Below are positions 56,786-64,000 of a stretch of DNA of 64,000 nt, piece after piece (position 1 is the stretch's first letter; each line of letters opens with the position of its first letter). Under the pieces are notes generated by a model, which was not told where the DNA came from, did no database searches, and was given only the letters and a program-made list of their open reading frames with translations. Made by a program: the position numbers and the translations under genes. Source of the stretch: Micromonospora trifolii (GTDB lineage: Bacteria > Actinomycetota > Actinomycetes > Mycobacteriales > Micromonosporaceae); contig NZ_JAKKFD010000041.1 in the NCBI RefSeq assembly GCF_022229005.1, forward strand, positions 1 through 64,000, in the 5' to 3' direction.

Positions 56786-59110
56786 CTACCGGAGCTGGAG
56801 TTTCGCGCGGACGGCGGTGGCATCCGAATGCTCGAGGGCCGTGAAGATGTCCAGTGCGCGCTGCCAGTCGGCCCGGCCGGAAACGGGGTCGCCGAGGGCG
56901 TGGCGGGTGTCACCGAGCCGGCTGAGAGTGTCCGCCTCGCCCCAGCGGTCCCCGAGGTCGCGGGTCAGCTCAAGGGTGCGCTCGTAGCACTCCACGGCCC
57001 GGCCGTACTGGCCGAGGTGATGATGTGCGAAGCCGAGGCTGTCCCAGGTGGCGGCCTCACCGGCGCGGTCGTCGAGCTGCTGGAGGAGGTCGAGTGCCTG
57101 CTCGCAGTACGCCAACGCCCCGAGGTGCTCGCCGAGCTGGGCAAGGCACCAGCCGACCGCGTTGAGCGCGTCGGCCTGGGCCCTGCGGTGGCCGGCTGCC
57201 CGGGCCAGCACGAGGGTCCGCTCCGAGTGCTCAAGGGCCTTCCGCGGCTCACCCCGCCGGTCCCACAACGAAGCGAGGTTCTGGTGCGTACGCGCCTCGC
57301 CCTCGCTGTCTCCAGCGCGGACGTACAGGTCGAGGGCCTGTTCGAGGTGGCCCAGCGCGTCGGCGTACCCGTTGACCACGGTGTGGGCGCCGGCGAGGAA
57401 GCGGTGCGCGACCGCCTGTGCGACCGGGTCGCCGAGGCGCTCGGCGGCGAGCAGGGCCGCCCGGCAGGTCTCGACACGGTCGTGCCAGTGCCCCTGGCGG
57501 TCCAGGAACGTGTCGAGGGCCCGCCCCAGCCGCCAGGTGTGCGCGTCGAATCCGGCACCGGCGGCCTGCCGGAGCGCGGCGAGCAGGACCGGGTGCTCCG
57601 CGGTCAACCAGGCCATCGCCTCCGCGTGGGTGGTGGGCCGCTCAGGCTGCACCCCGACCGCGGGCGGTGTCACGAGGTGGTCGACCGGGTCGCTGTGCGG
57701 GCGCAGCAGGGCGTCGGCGGTGTGGGCGGTGTGTGTGTAGTGGTCGAGAAGCCGAGTGGTGGCGGCCCGGCGGTCCGGCTCTGGATCGGTGCCGCCGCTG
57801 AGTTCGGCGGCGTACGCCCGCAACAGGTCGTGCGCCGTGAACCGGCCGGGCCGGTACTCGGCGAGCAGGTTCGCGCGGGTCAGTTCGGTCAGCGACCAGC
57901 GGGTTCCATCCGCCGGAAGACCAGCCAGGCTCGCCGCCGCGGCCACCGTGATGTCCGGGCCGGGGTGCAGGCCCAGCAGCCGGAACAGGTTGGCCGCCGG
58001 CGGGGTGAGCGCGGTGTACGACCAGGAGAACACCGCCCGTACCTCACCGACCGCGTCGCCTGCGTCCAGTACGCCGAACCGCCGACCGGCCGTCCCCAGC
58101 TCGGTCGCCAGGATGGCCAGCGGGAAGCCGGACTGCTGGGCTCTCGCGGCGGCGATGCTCAACGCCAGCGGTAGCCGGGCGCAGGCGGCGATGATCGCCT
58201 CGGCGGCCTCCGGCTCGGCGGCCACCCGTTCGGCGCCGAGCCGGTTGGTGAGCAGATGACTGGCCGCGGCGCGGCTGAGCAGGCCGAGCGGTAGCGGATG
58301 CGCGCTGTCGAGGCTCACCAGAGAGGTGAGCTGGTTACGGCTCGTCACCAGCACCACTGTGGTGGGTGTGCCGGGCAGCAACGGACGGACCTGTTCGGCG
58401 TCCCGGGCGTTGTCGAGCACGATCAGGACCCGTTTGCCGGCCAGCGCGCTGCGGTACAGGGCGGCCTGGGCGTCGAGATCGGCGGGCACCCGGGCGGCCG
58501 GCACTCCGAGCGCGTCAAGAAAGCCGTGAAGCGCCTTCGCCGCGCTCAGCGCCTGCCCGCGCGGGTCGAAGCCGCGCAGATTCACGTAGAGCTGACCGTC
58601 GTCGAACCGATCGGCGACGCGATGCGCCCAGTGCACGGCCAGGGCGGTCTTGCCCACCCCGGCGGTGCCCGAGATGGCGGCGACCACGACGGCGGTGGGC
58701 GCGGCGACGAGCTTGTCGAGAAGGGCCAACTCGTCGTCACGCCCGGTGAGGCTGGCCACGTCGGCGGGCAACTGCCGGGGCACCATCCGGGCGGGTGCGC
58801 GCGGTGCACGGCGGCGGCTCTCCTCGATCCGGTCCCGGGCGGTGGCCAACGCGCCCTGCTCGGCCGGCGTGGCACCGAGGAGCCGGACCAGGGCGTCGAG
58901 CCGGTCGGTGGGCGGCAGCGTCTTTCCGGTGAGGTATTCGGCGATCGCGGTGTGCGACCAGCCGGTGCGGGCGGCCAGCTCGCGATACGTCAGCTCGCTG
59001 TCGCCCTGTTGGCGTGCGTGCCTGCGTCGCAACGCCCGCAACAACCCGGCAAGGTCGTCGGACGTATGCGCCGTCGCAGCATCCAGCGCCCTGCCCCCCA
59101 CCGTCGGCAA
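56786..59110 (-). CDS. HTH-NB-ARC-TPR (AfsR/BTAD-like) regulator
   Basis: A protein of about 774 residues. An N-terminal XRE-type HTH (about 20-85; ELTYRELAARTGWSHTAIAE) is followed by an NB-ARC ATPase (about 120-400; P-loop ISGTAGVGKTALAVHW, RVLIVLDNARDAEQVRPLLP), a linker and tetratricopeptide repeats (about 520-760). These are signalling ATPases (STAND class) that often control antibiotic or stress genes. The start is uncertain: TTG 59110 or GTG 59101, neither with a ribosome box. It is divergent from the secreted-protein gene at 59218. Confidence 0.87.
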   Translation of the reverse strand: MPTVGGRALDAATAHTSDDLAGLLRALRRRHARQQGDSELTYRELAARTGWSHTAIAEYLTGKTLPPTDRLDALVRLLGATPAEQGALATARDRIEESRRRAPRAPARMVPRQLPADVASLTGRDDELALLDKLVAAPTAVVVAAISGTAGVGKTALAVHWAHRVADRFDDGQLYVNLRGFDPRGQALSAAKALHGFLDALGVPAARVPADLDAQAALYRSALAGKRVLIVLDNARDAEQVRPLLPGTPTTVVLVTSRNQLTSLVSLDSAHPLPLGLLSRAAASHLLTNRLGAERVAAEPEAAEAIIAACARLPLALSIAAARAQQSGFPLAILATELGTAGRRFGVLDAGDAVGEVRAVFSWSYTALTPPAANLFRLLGLHPGPDITVAAAASLAGLPADGTRWSLTELTRANLLAEYRPGRFTAHDLLRAYAAELSGGTDPEPDRRAATTRLLDHYTHTAHTADALLRPHSDPVDHLVTPPAVGVQPERPTTHAEAMAWLTAEHPVLLAALRQAAGAGFDAHTWRLGRALDTFLDRQGHWHDRVETCRAALLAAERLGDPVAQAVAHRFLAGAHTVVNGYADALGHLEQALDLYVRAGDSEGEARTHQNLASLWDRRGEPRKALEHSERTLVLARAAGHRRAQADALNAVGWCLAQLGEHLGALAYCEQALDLLQQLDDRAGEAATWDSLGFAHHHLGQYGRAVECYERTLELTRDLGDRWGEADTLSRLGDTRHALGDPVSGRADWQRALDIFTALEHSDATAVRAKLQLR

Positions 59111-59217
59111 TAGACGTCCGTCAGTGTACGGCGGTGTACGGAATCCCGGCCAGAGGCCCGGCCCGATCGGCGACCCTGCTCGGGTGCAGAAGCACTGATC
59201 GAACCAATGGAGGTCAC

Positions 59218-59817
59218 GTGTCCGTACATCTCAAGCCTCTGGTCCTGGCCCTGACCGTGTTCGCGGCGACGCTCACCGTCCCGGCGGCGGCCGCGTCGGC
59301 GGCACCCGAGCCGGCCATCTGCAAGACGAAGGCGGCCTGCGCCGACGGCGGCCTGCGCGCGACGTCGTCGGGAAGCTCGGCCCGCACCACCGGTGACATC
59401 ACGACCAACGCGATCCCGGTGCCCACGCCGCCCGCGTTCCCGCCGGGCACCCCCTGCTACCGGGAGGAGGTCTCCGAGGAGGTCTACGAGACGGCGACCT
59501 ACACCACCATCTACGAGTTGTACTTCCAGGCGAGCGTCTGCCTGTTCTCCAACGAGATCGTGCTGTACGGCCTGGACACGTCCCTCGCCTTCCCCAACGA
59601 CGTGCAGGACCCCCGACTGACCTCGATGCAGTTCGTCGTGCGGGACCAGATCGTCAACTACAGCCCGACCGAGAAGGACGGGTACTCCGAGCTGTGGGTG
59701 ACGTTCTGCCCCGACCCGGCGCAGCCGAGCGCCTGCCAGCGGTACCTGCACCGGCTGGGCCTCATCTTCAACCCCGCCTGGGTCTACCCGTTCTCCGTGT
59801 TCCAGCGCCTGAGCTGA
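59218..59817 (+). CDS. Secreted protein of unknown function
   Basis: A 199-residue exported protein with a Sec leader (about 1-29, ending AASAA) and four to six cysteines in the mature part (C34, C39, PCYREEV, VCLF, FCPDP, ACQRY), which would form disulfides outside the cell. GTG 59218 follows TGGAGG. No domain is recognised. It is divergent from the NB-ARC regulator and upstream of an esterase, and so could be an extracellular accessory protein. Confidence 0.7.
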   Translation: MSVHLKPLVLALTVFAATLTVPAAAASAAPEPAICKTKAACADGGLRATSSGSSARTTGDITTNAIPVPTPPAFPPGTPCYREEVSEEVYETATYTTIYELYFQASVCLFSNEIVLYGLDTSLAFPNDVQDPRLTSMQFVVRDQIVNYSPTEKDGYSELWVTFCPDPAQPSACQRYLHRLGLIFNPAWVYPFSVFQRLS

Positions 59818-59984
59818 CTGTGCGGGCGGTCTTCGTCCCGTGACTGGTCAGGGCGCCTTCCACGTGGCTGCGGCGGCGTGGGGCGCCCTGATCGCTCGTG
59901 CCGGTGCCGGTTGCCAGCGGATCTCCGCGGCGTTACGTTGAGATGCCATCGATGAGCTTCTACGTCGCAAGGTACGGGGGCCGC

Positions 59985-61250
59985 ATGTCCACGTCTGTCA
60001 CTCGCCGCACGGTCCTGGCCGGTGGGGCCGGTGCCGCCATCGGCCTGGCCCTGCCCGGCCTCGCCGCCCACGCCGGTGGGCATGATCGCACCAGCGTGAG
60101 CTTCACCCTCGACGCGAGAACGCTCGATGGCGGTGAGCAGGTCACCTCGGTCACCCTCGACACCCGCCGGCTCGGTTCGATCGACCCGGCCGGGCTGACC
60201 CCCGGCACGTTCACAGTGCACGCGAAGGCCAGCAGCCCGATCCCGATCGCTCCCGGCGATCAGATCTTCAGCGAGTACGACCTGGACCGCACGGTGACCG
60301 CTGCCCGACTCGATCGGCACGGCAACATCGTGCTGGAGTTGAGCCACGCCGAGGGTCAGCCCGGCGGCGGCACCCTCGGCTACATCCTGAGCAGGGGCCG
60401 CAACGTGCGGCTGGACCTCGTCTACACCATCACCCAGAACACCCCGCTCGTCCGGCGGCACGGCTCGCCGGTCACCATCAGCCGCTTCGTGCAGGCAGGG
60501 CTGTCGAACCCCGAGGTGGACGCCTTCAGCTACCACGTCTCGGGCTCGGGTATGAAGTACCGGCTGTACTCGCCCGACCACTCGCCCCGGCACGGCCGGC
60601 GACCGCTGATCGTCTGGCTGCACGGCGGCGGTGAGGGCGCCTCGCTGCCGGACGACTACTACGACAACGAGACCACGCTGCGGGCCAACAGGGGAGCGCT
60701 CGGCTTCGCCACCCCGCAGGCTCAGCGGATCTTCTCCGGCGCGTACGTCGTCGCTCCGCAGAGCACCTCGTACTGGATGGAGGACGGCCCCCGGTTCGCC
60801 CCGCTGATCCGCGAGATCATTCAGGACCTCGTACGCCGCAAGCGTGTCGACCCGGACCGGATCTACGTGGTCGGTTGCAGCAACGGCGGCTACATGTCCC
60901 TCGAGATGACCTCGACCTATCCCGACCTGTTCGCCGCGTCGGTGCCGATCTGTGGCGTCGTCGAGCCGCTCAGCGGTGAGGGCCCGCCACTGATCACCGA
61001 CGCGGAGTTGGCGAAGATCCGGACCCCGACCTGGCTGGTCACCTCCCGCGACGACGACACGGTGCCACCCGAGACCAACACCATCCACGCCCACGACCTC
61101 ATCCCGGGATCACTGATCAGCCTGTACGACCACGTCGTCTGGAACGGCTACCAGTTCCCCGGCCACTGGTCCTGGATCTACGTGGCCCGCAACGACCCGA
61201 GCCTCAACGGCACCCACATCTGGCAGTGGATGGCCCGCCGTCGTCGGTGA
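59985..61250 (+). CDS. Secreted alpha/beta-hydrolase (PHB-depolymerase-like esterase)
   Basis: A 421-residue protein with a Tat leader (about 1-25; TRRTVLAGGAG). A beta-rich N-terminal part (about 28-180) precedes a hydrolase domain (about 190-420). The oxyanion region is IVWLHGGGEGA, the nucleophile lies in VVGCSNGGYMSLEM and the late acid in SRDDDTVPP. Such proteins are phospholipases, feruloyl esterases or PHB depolymerases. ATG 59985 was chosen because it places the twin-arginine motif correctly; upstream in-frame starts do not. Confidence 0.83.
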   Translation: MSTSVTRRTVLAGGAGAAIGLALPGLAAHAGGHDRTSVSFTLDARTLDGGEQVTSVTLDTRRLGSIDPAGLTPGTFTVHAKASSPIPIAPGDQIFSEYDLDRTVTAARLDRHGNIVLELSHAEGQPGGGTLGYILSRGRNVRLDLVYTITQNTPLVRRHGSPVTISRFVQAGLSNPEVDAFSYHVSGSGMKYRLYSPDHSPRHGRRPLIVWLHGGGEGASLPDDYYDNETTLRANRGALGFATPQAQRIFSGAYVVAPQSTSYWMEDGPRFAPLIREIIQDLVRRKRVDPDRIYVVGCSNGGYMSLEMTSTYPDLFAASVPICGVVEPLSGEGPPLITDAELAKIRTPTWLVTSRDDDTVPPETNTIHAHDLIPGSLISLYDHVVWNGYQFPGHWSWIYVARNDPSLNGTHIWQWMARRRR

Positions 61251-61276
61251 TCTGCTGAGCGGGCGAGGGGGGAGTT

Positions 61277-61314
61277 CGGCTCCGGGTCGACAGTGCGAGG
61301 CCGACCCGGAGCCG
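61277..61314. terminator. Convergent hairpin terminator
   Basis: A perfect 13-bp stem (CGGCTCCGGGTCG and its complement) with a 12-nt loop lies between the esterase stop (61250) and the GH30 stop (61322), and is usable on both strands. Confidence 0.8.
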
Positions 61315-61321
61315 CTGACGT

Positions 61322-63061
61322 TCAGCTGACCTGGGTCAGGCGCCAGTTGTTCCTGGTGCTGCCGTTGTCGGCGTACTGGACGGCCTGGGTGCCCCAGGTG
61401 CTGGATCCGTTGAGGACGGCGAGCACCTTGCCGCTGTTGACGTTACGGATCCGGTAGGACCCGTCGCTGTTGGCCACCAGCGTCCAGCGATGGTCCGCGG
61501 TGCCGTTGTCGCTCCACTGCATGACGCGGGCGTTGTCGGCGGTCGACATGTTCTCGACGCCGAGGACCTTGCCGCTGTTGACGTTGCGGAACCGGAACGC
61601 GTTGCCGTCGGTGACCCTTACCCAGTTGTGGTCGGCGGTGCCGCTGTCACCCCACACCACGGCCAGACCGCCATCGGCGGTGGACATGTTCTGGACGCCG
61701 AGAACCAGGCCGGTGTCGACGTTGACCAGCTTGTAGGTGTCCCCGGGGCTGGTGGCGCTCACGCTGGTCACGAAGGTCATCACGCTTCGGGCGGGAAGCG
61801 TGACAGTGAGCGAGCCGTTCGACATGCTGAGCGCGCCCTGGGGCGCTACGGTCCTGCTCCCGTCGGTCAGCCAGTTCGAGACACTGCCGGACGCGGTGGC
61901 GTTGGACAGCGTGAACTGCTGGCTCACCGACGAGGTGTTCTTGTTGATGGCGACGATGACGACGGTGTCGCCACCCCGGTACGCCGAGACGTAGACGTTG
62001 GACGCGGGGTTCGCCGTCGCGTCGATCCGTACGTACCCGGGGCGGACGAACCTGGCGAAGTGCGCCATCATGGCGCCGCGCTTGCTGATCTGGCCGTCCT
62101 CGCGCATGGGACCGTAGCTGCGTCGGAGATACCACCAGACGTACGCCTGGAACTCGGCGTCCACCATGGCGCGGTGGACGTGTTCCCCCACGTCGAGCGC
62201 CTCGGGCCAGGCGTCACCCGAACTGGTGTTGCTGTTGGGGTAGTAGACCTCGGTCATCCAGAGTTCCTTGCCCGCGCCCTTCTGCTTGAAGAGGGGGTAG
62301 GCGAAGTTCGCGTACGACGTGCCGTAGAGGTGGGCGCCGATGATGTCCACGTTGGCGAGCGCCGCCGAGTCGTTGAGGATCGGGTCCGACACGGACTTCA
62401 CGTACTGGAATGACTCCGGTGCGATGACCCTGGTGCTGATCGAGCCGGCGTTCTCCCGCAGGAACCGGAGCATCTCCGAGGACGTCCACCACGTCCACTC
62501 GGCCGCGTAGTCCGGCTCGTTCTGCACCGAGATGCCGTACAGGTTCACCCCGTTGTTGCGCATGTGGGCGGTGAAGTCGTTCAGGTGCGTGGCGTAGGCG
62601 CCGTATGAGCTGTACCGGAGCCGCCTCGCGTTGGTCTGGTTGCCACGGGTGAAAGTCTCGATCATGCTGGCCGGCGGGTTCCACGGCGACGCGAAGACGG
62701 TGGCGCCGAGCGCGACAGCGCGCTGCGCCGTCGCCAGATCACGGCTCCAGTCCGCCTGGTTCTCGTTGACGGGGATCCTCAGCAGGGAGAACCCGAGCCG
62801 GCCCTCGCCGGTGCCGAACGCCGTGTCCCGCTGAGCGGCTGTCAGGTCGCCGATCCAGGCCGCGTGGGCCATGGCGCCGAAGCCTCGGATCGTCTGTCGC
62901 GTCGCGGACGGGTTGATGCTCGCCGGTGCGGCGACGGCTTCGGTGGCTCCCACGACCGTCGCGACCGCTGCTACCGGTACGGCCCCCATCGTCGTCAGGA
63001 CGGTTCGCCGGGTCAGCAGCTTCCGTTCGCCGGTCACCTGCTCATTCTGATCGTGCGTCAT
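61322..63061 (-). CDS. Secreted GH30 glucuronoxylanase-like enzyme with CBM13
   Basis: A 579-residue protein with a Tat leader (about 15-45; LLTRRTVLTTMG), a GH30 (beta/alpha)8 plus beta-sandwich catalytic domain (about 46-440; acid/base Glu in YGISVQNEPDY, nucleophile Glu in ELWMTEVYY), and a C-terminal ricin-type trefoil (about 445-579; GKVLGVENMSTADNA, VLQW-like repeats). It resembles subfamily-8 endo-xylanases. ATG 63061 follows CCAGGAGG. The LacI-type operator CTGTTAACGCTAACAG lies 132 bp upstream, matching the site before the GH43 cluster. Confidence 0.87.
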   Translation of the reverse strand: MTHDQNEQVTGERKLLTRRTVLTTMGAVPVAAVATVVGATEAVAAPASINPSATRQTIRGFGAMAHAAWIGDLTAAQRDTAFGTGEGRLGFSLLRIPVNENQADWSRDLATAQRAVALGATVFASPWNPPASMIETFTRGNQTNARRLRYSSYGAYATHLNDFTAHMRNNGVNLYGISVQNEPDYAAEWTWWTSSEMLRFLRENAGSISTRVIAPESFQYVKSVSDPILNDSAALANVDIIGAHLYGTSYANFAYPLFKQKGAGKELWMTEVYYPNSNTSSGDAWPEALDVGEHVHRAMVDAEFQAYVWWYLRRSYGPMREDGQISKRGAMMAHFARFVRPGYVRIDATANPASNVYVSAYRGGDTVVIVAINKNTSSVSQQFTLSNATASGSVSNWLTDGSRTVAPQGALSMSNGSLTVTLPARSVMTFVTSVSATSPGDTYKLVNVDTGLVLGVQNMSTADGGLAVVWGDSGTADHNWVRVTDGNAFRFRNVNSGKVLGVENMSTADNARVMQWSDNGTADHRWTLVANSDGSYRIRNVNSGKVLAVLNGSSTWGTQAVQYADNGSTRNNWRLTQVS

Positions 63062-63192
63062 GTCTTGTCCTCCTGGGTGGTGGTGGTACGCGCCCTCTCG
63101 GTCCCGTCGGCCCGGTCGGCACCGGTCTGCTGCGCTGTCACGGGGTTGACCGTGATCCCGACGACCACTCCGGCCCTGATTGATCGTCATAA

Positions 63193-63208
63193 CTGTTAAC
63201 GCTAACAG
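63193..63208. promoter_or_regulatory. LacI-type operator upstream of the GH30 gene
   Basis: CTGTTAACGCTAACAG is a palindrome with perfect 6-bp arms around a 4-bp centre. The first 15 bases are identical to the site at 43572-43586 before the GH43/GH5 cluster, which implies a shared sugar-responsive repressor. Confidence 0.75.
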
Positions 63209-63241
63209 ACTTGTTACACCTCTGGCATCGGTCGGCGTGGA

Positions 63242-63766
63242 TCACTGCTTGCGGCGTAGCTCCCGCAACACGCCGTGCCGGCGCACCGCCCACGCGAGAC
63301 GCCGGACGCGCGGATGCCACACGAACAGCACCGCCGCCCGGCGGATCAGGCCGAACCGGTCGTCGCTCAGCTGGTTCTCGATCGCCTGCCAGATCAGCTC
63401 GCGCACCTTGGCGCTGGCCAGCACCGCCCGCACCTCACGCCGCACCACAGGATCCTCGGCCGCCGACGCGATGGCGGCAGCCTGACCCGGCCGGTCCGCC
63501 AGCGGCTCCACCGCCGCCGCGACGAGCGGCCTGCGTACCTCGTCCTGCTCCAGCAGCAGCAACACCGCTTCCCTGATCTCGACGGTGTCCAGGGCGGACC
63601 GCAGCAGGCTCAGCAGACTGCGCTCCACCTCGTGGTCGTGGTCCGGAACGGACAGCGTGGCCAGCAGCCCCGCAATCTCCTCGAGATCGACGACGTGACG
63701 TACCCCGGAGCGGAACTCCGGCAGCTCCCACGCGACCTGCAGAGCCTTGACGAGATTGCGATTCAT
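63242..63766 (-). CDS. Helical protein of unknown function
   Basis: A 174-residue all-helical soluble protein with repeated short helices rich in Leu, Ala, Val and Arg (for example EVERSLLSLLRSALDTVEI and REVRAVLASAKVRELI). It may form HEAT/ARM-like repeats or a coiled bundle. No family is recognised. ATG 63766 starts the frame. A separate function from the neighbouring xylanase is likely. Confidence 0.65.
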   Translation of the reverse strand: MNRNLVKALQVAWELPEFRSGVRHVVDLEEIAGLLATLSVPDHDHEVERSLLSLLRSALDTVEIREAVLLLLEQDEVRRPLVAAAVEPLADRPGQAAAIASAAEDPVVRREVRAVLASAKVRELIWQAIENQLSDDRFGLIRRAAVLFVWHPRVRRLAWAVRRHGVLRELRRKQ

Positions 63767-63838
63767 GGGCCATCGCTACCCGCAGGCGCCAGCCGGCGAA
63801 ACCCCGCGACCGGTCCCGGCCGGCGCACCAACCACGAT

Positions 63839-63885
63839 CCGGTGAGGAGCGGCCGCCCCAACCCCGGGCGGCCGCTCCTCACCGG
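63839..63885. terminator. Very strong hairpin terminator
   Basis: A perfect 20-bp stem, CCGGTGAGGAGCGGCCGCCC and its complement, with a 7-nt loop, lies just after the stop of the truncated gene that enters from the right edge. Confidence 0.85.
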
Positions 63886-63886
63886 G

Positions 63887-64000
63887 TCAGCACCACGTCA
63901 GCGTCGAGTTGACCCGAGTGACGTTGCTGATCGTGTTGTTCGCCCCACCGCAGGGGCTCTGGGTGATGTTGGTGCCGCTGACGGTCAGATTCTGGAACCG
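63887..64000 (-). CDS. C-terminal end of a secreted beta-helix-like protein (truncated by window edge)
   Basis: The last 37 codons of a minus-strand gene end in TGA at 63887-63889. The peptide RFQNLTVSGTNITQSPCGGA continues with NTISNVTRVNSTLTWC: Asn/Thr-rich short turns with a Cys pair. This resembles the final coils of pectate-lyase-like or other right-handed beta-helix enzymes. The family cannot be fixed from so short a piece. Confidence 0.5.
   Translation of the reverse strand, partial: RFQNLTVSGTNITQSPCGGANNTISNVTRVNSTLTWC

Noticed and set aside
1..64000. tRNA, rRNA or intact insertion sequences
   Set aside because: None was recognised by eye: no cloverleaf with CCA-end context, no rRNA core sequence and no transposase motif.

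Overview
The window looks like chromosomal DNA of a soil actinomycete, most plausibly Micromonospora or a close relative (inference from content; no search was run). G+C is very high throughout. GTG and TTG starts are common, and many genes appear leaderless with a TANNNT -10 about 7 nt before the start codon. Secreted enzymes carry Tat- or Sec-type leaders and ricin-type (CBM13) or AbfB modules. GAF-ANTAR and partner-switching regulators are unusually dense.

Layout. 0-4.2 kb: GAF-ANTAR regulators, a GAF-PP2C phosphatase and an RsbW-like kinase, starting with a near-perfect 242-bp inverted repeat. 4.4-10.5 kb: a CYP152-type P450, a cyclase/ThDP-enzyme pair, a VOC protein, an ANTAR remnant, another GAF-ANTAR gene and two small genes. 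10.6-17.9 kb (minus): a redox/metal block with an NDH-2-like flavoprotein, a Cys-rich copper-storage-like bundle, a Nas-like molybdoenzyme lacking all four Fe-S cysteines, an HPP membrane protein and a pyruvate-oxidase-like enzyme. 18.1-20.9 kb: a STAS protein, then a translationally coupled RsbQ/RsbP-like pair. 21.1-23.9 kb: tandem secreted esterases.

24.3-33.9 kb is the most coherent unexplained system. It holds a chain of genes with 4-bp overlaps (GT2, DUF2064 transferase, methyltransferase, cytochrome b/molybdopterin fusion, membrane protein), then an MTA phosphorylase and a DM13 lipoprotein-like gene. A membrane glycosyltransferase, a zinc-ribbon sugar epimerase and an OmpR-type two-component system complete it. 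Three promoter regions in this locus carry 11-bp-period direct repeats (CTTRCG-N5-CTTACG) placed 33-34 nt from the predicted -10. This suggests that the two-component system controls the whole locus, itself included.

33.9-37.5 kb: a YbaB-like gene and SUKH-type or unassigned small genes resembling orphan toxin-immunity genes. 37.6-43.4 kb: assorted small enzymes (SRPBCC, two GNATs, MarR/DsbA pair with operator, secreted EEP nuclease, PPAT-like, DUF6817-like, NADAR). 43.4-48.1 kb: a plant-polysaccharide operon (two GH43-AbfB enzymes and a GH5-CBM13). The same LacI-type operator lies here and again before the GH30 xylanase at 61-63 kb. 48.4-56.7 kb: ThuA/Gfo-Idh pair, stand-alone LigD phosphoesterase, VOC proteins, DksA-like protein with an unusual leader, Vat-like acetyltransferase, and a NarL-type two-component system. 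56.8-59.1 kb: an HTH/NB-ARC/TPR regulator. 59.2-64 kb: secreted proteins, an esterase, the GH30 xylanase and a truncated secreted protein at the edge. No rRNA, tRNA, CRISPR array or intact insertion sequence was recognised.
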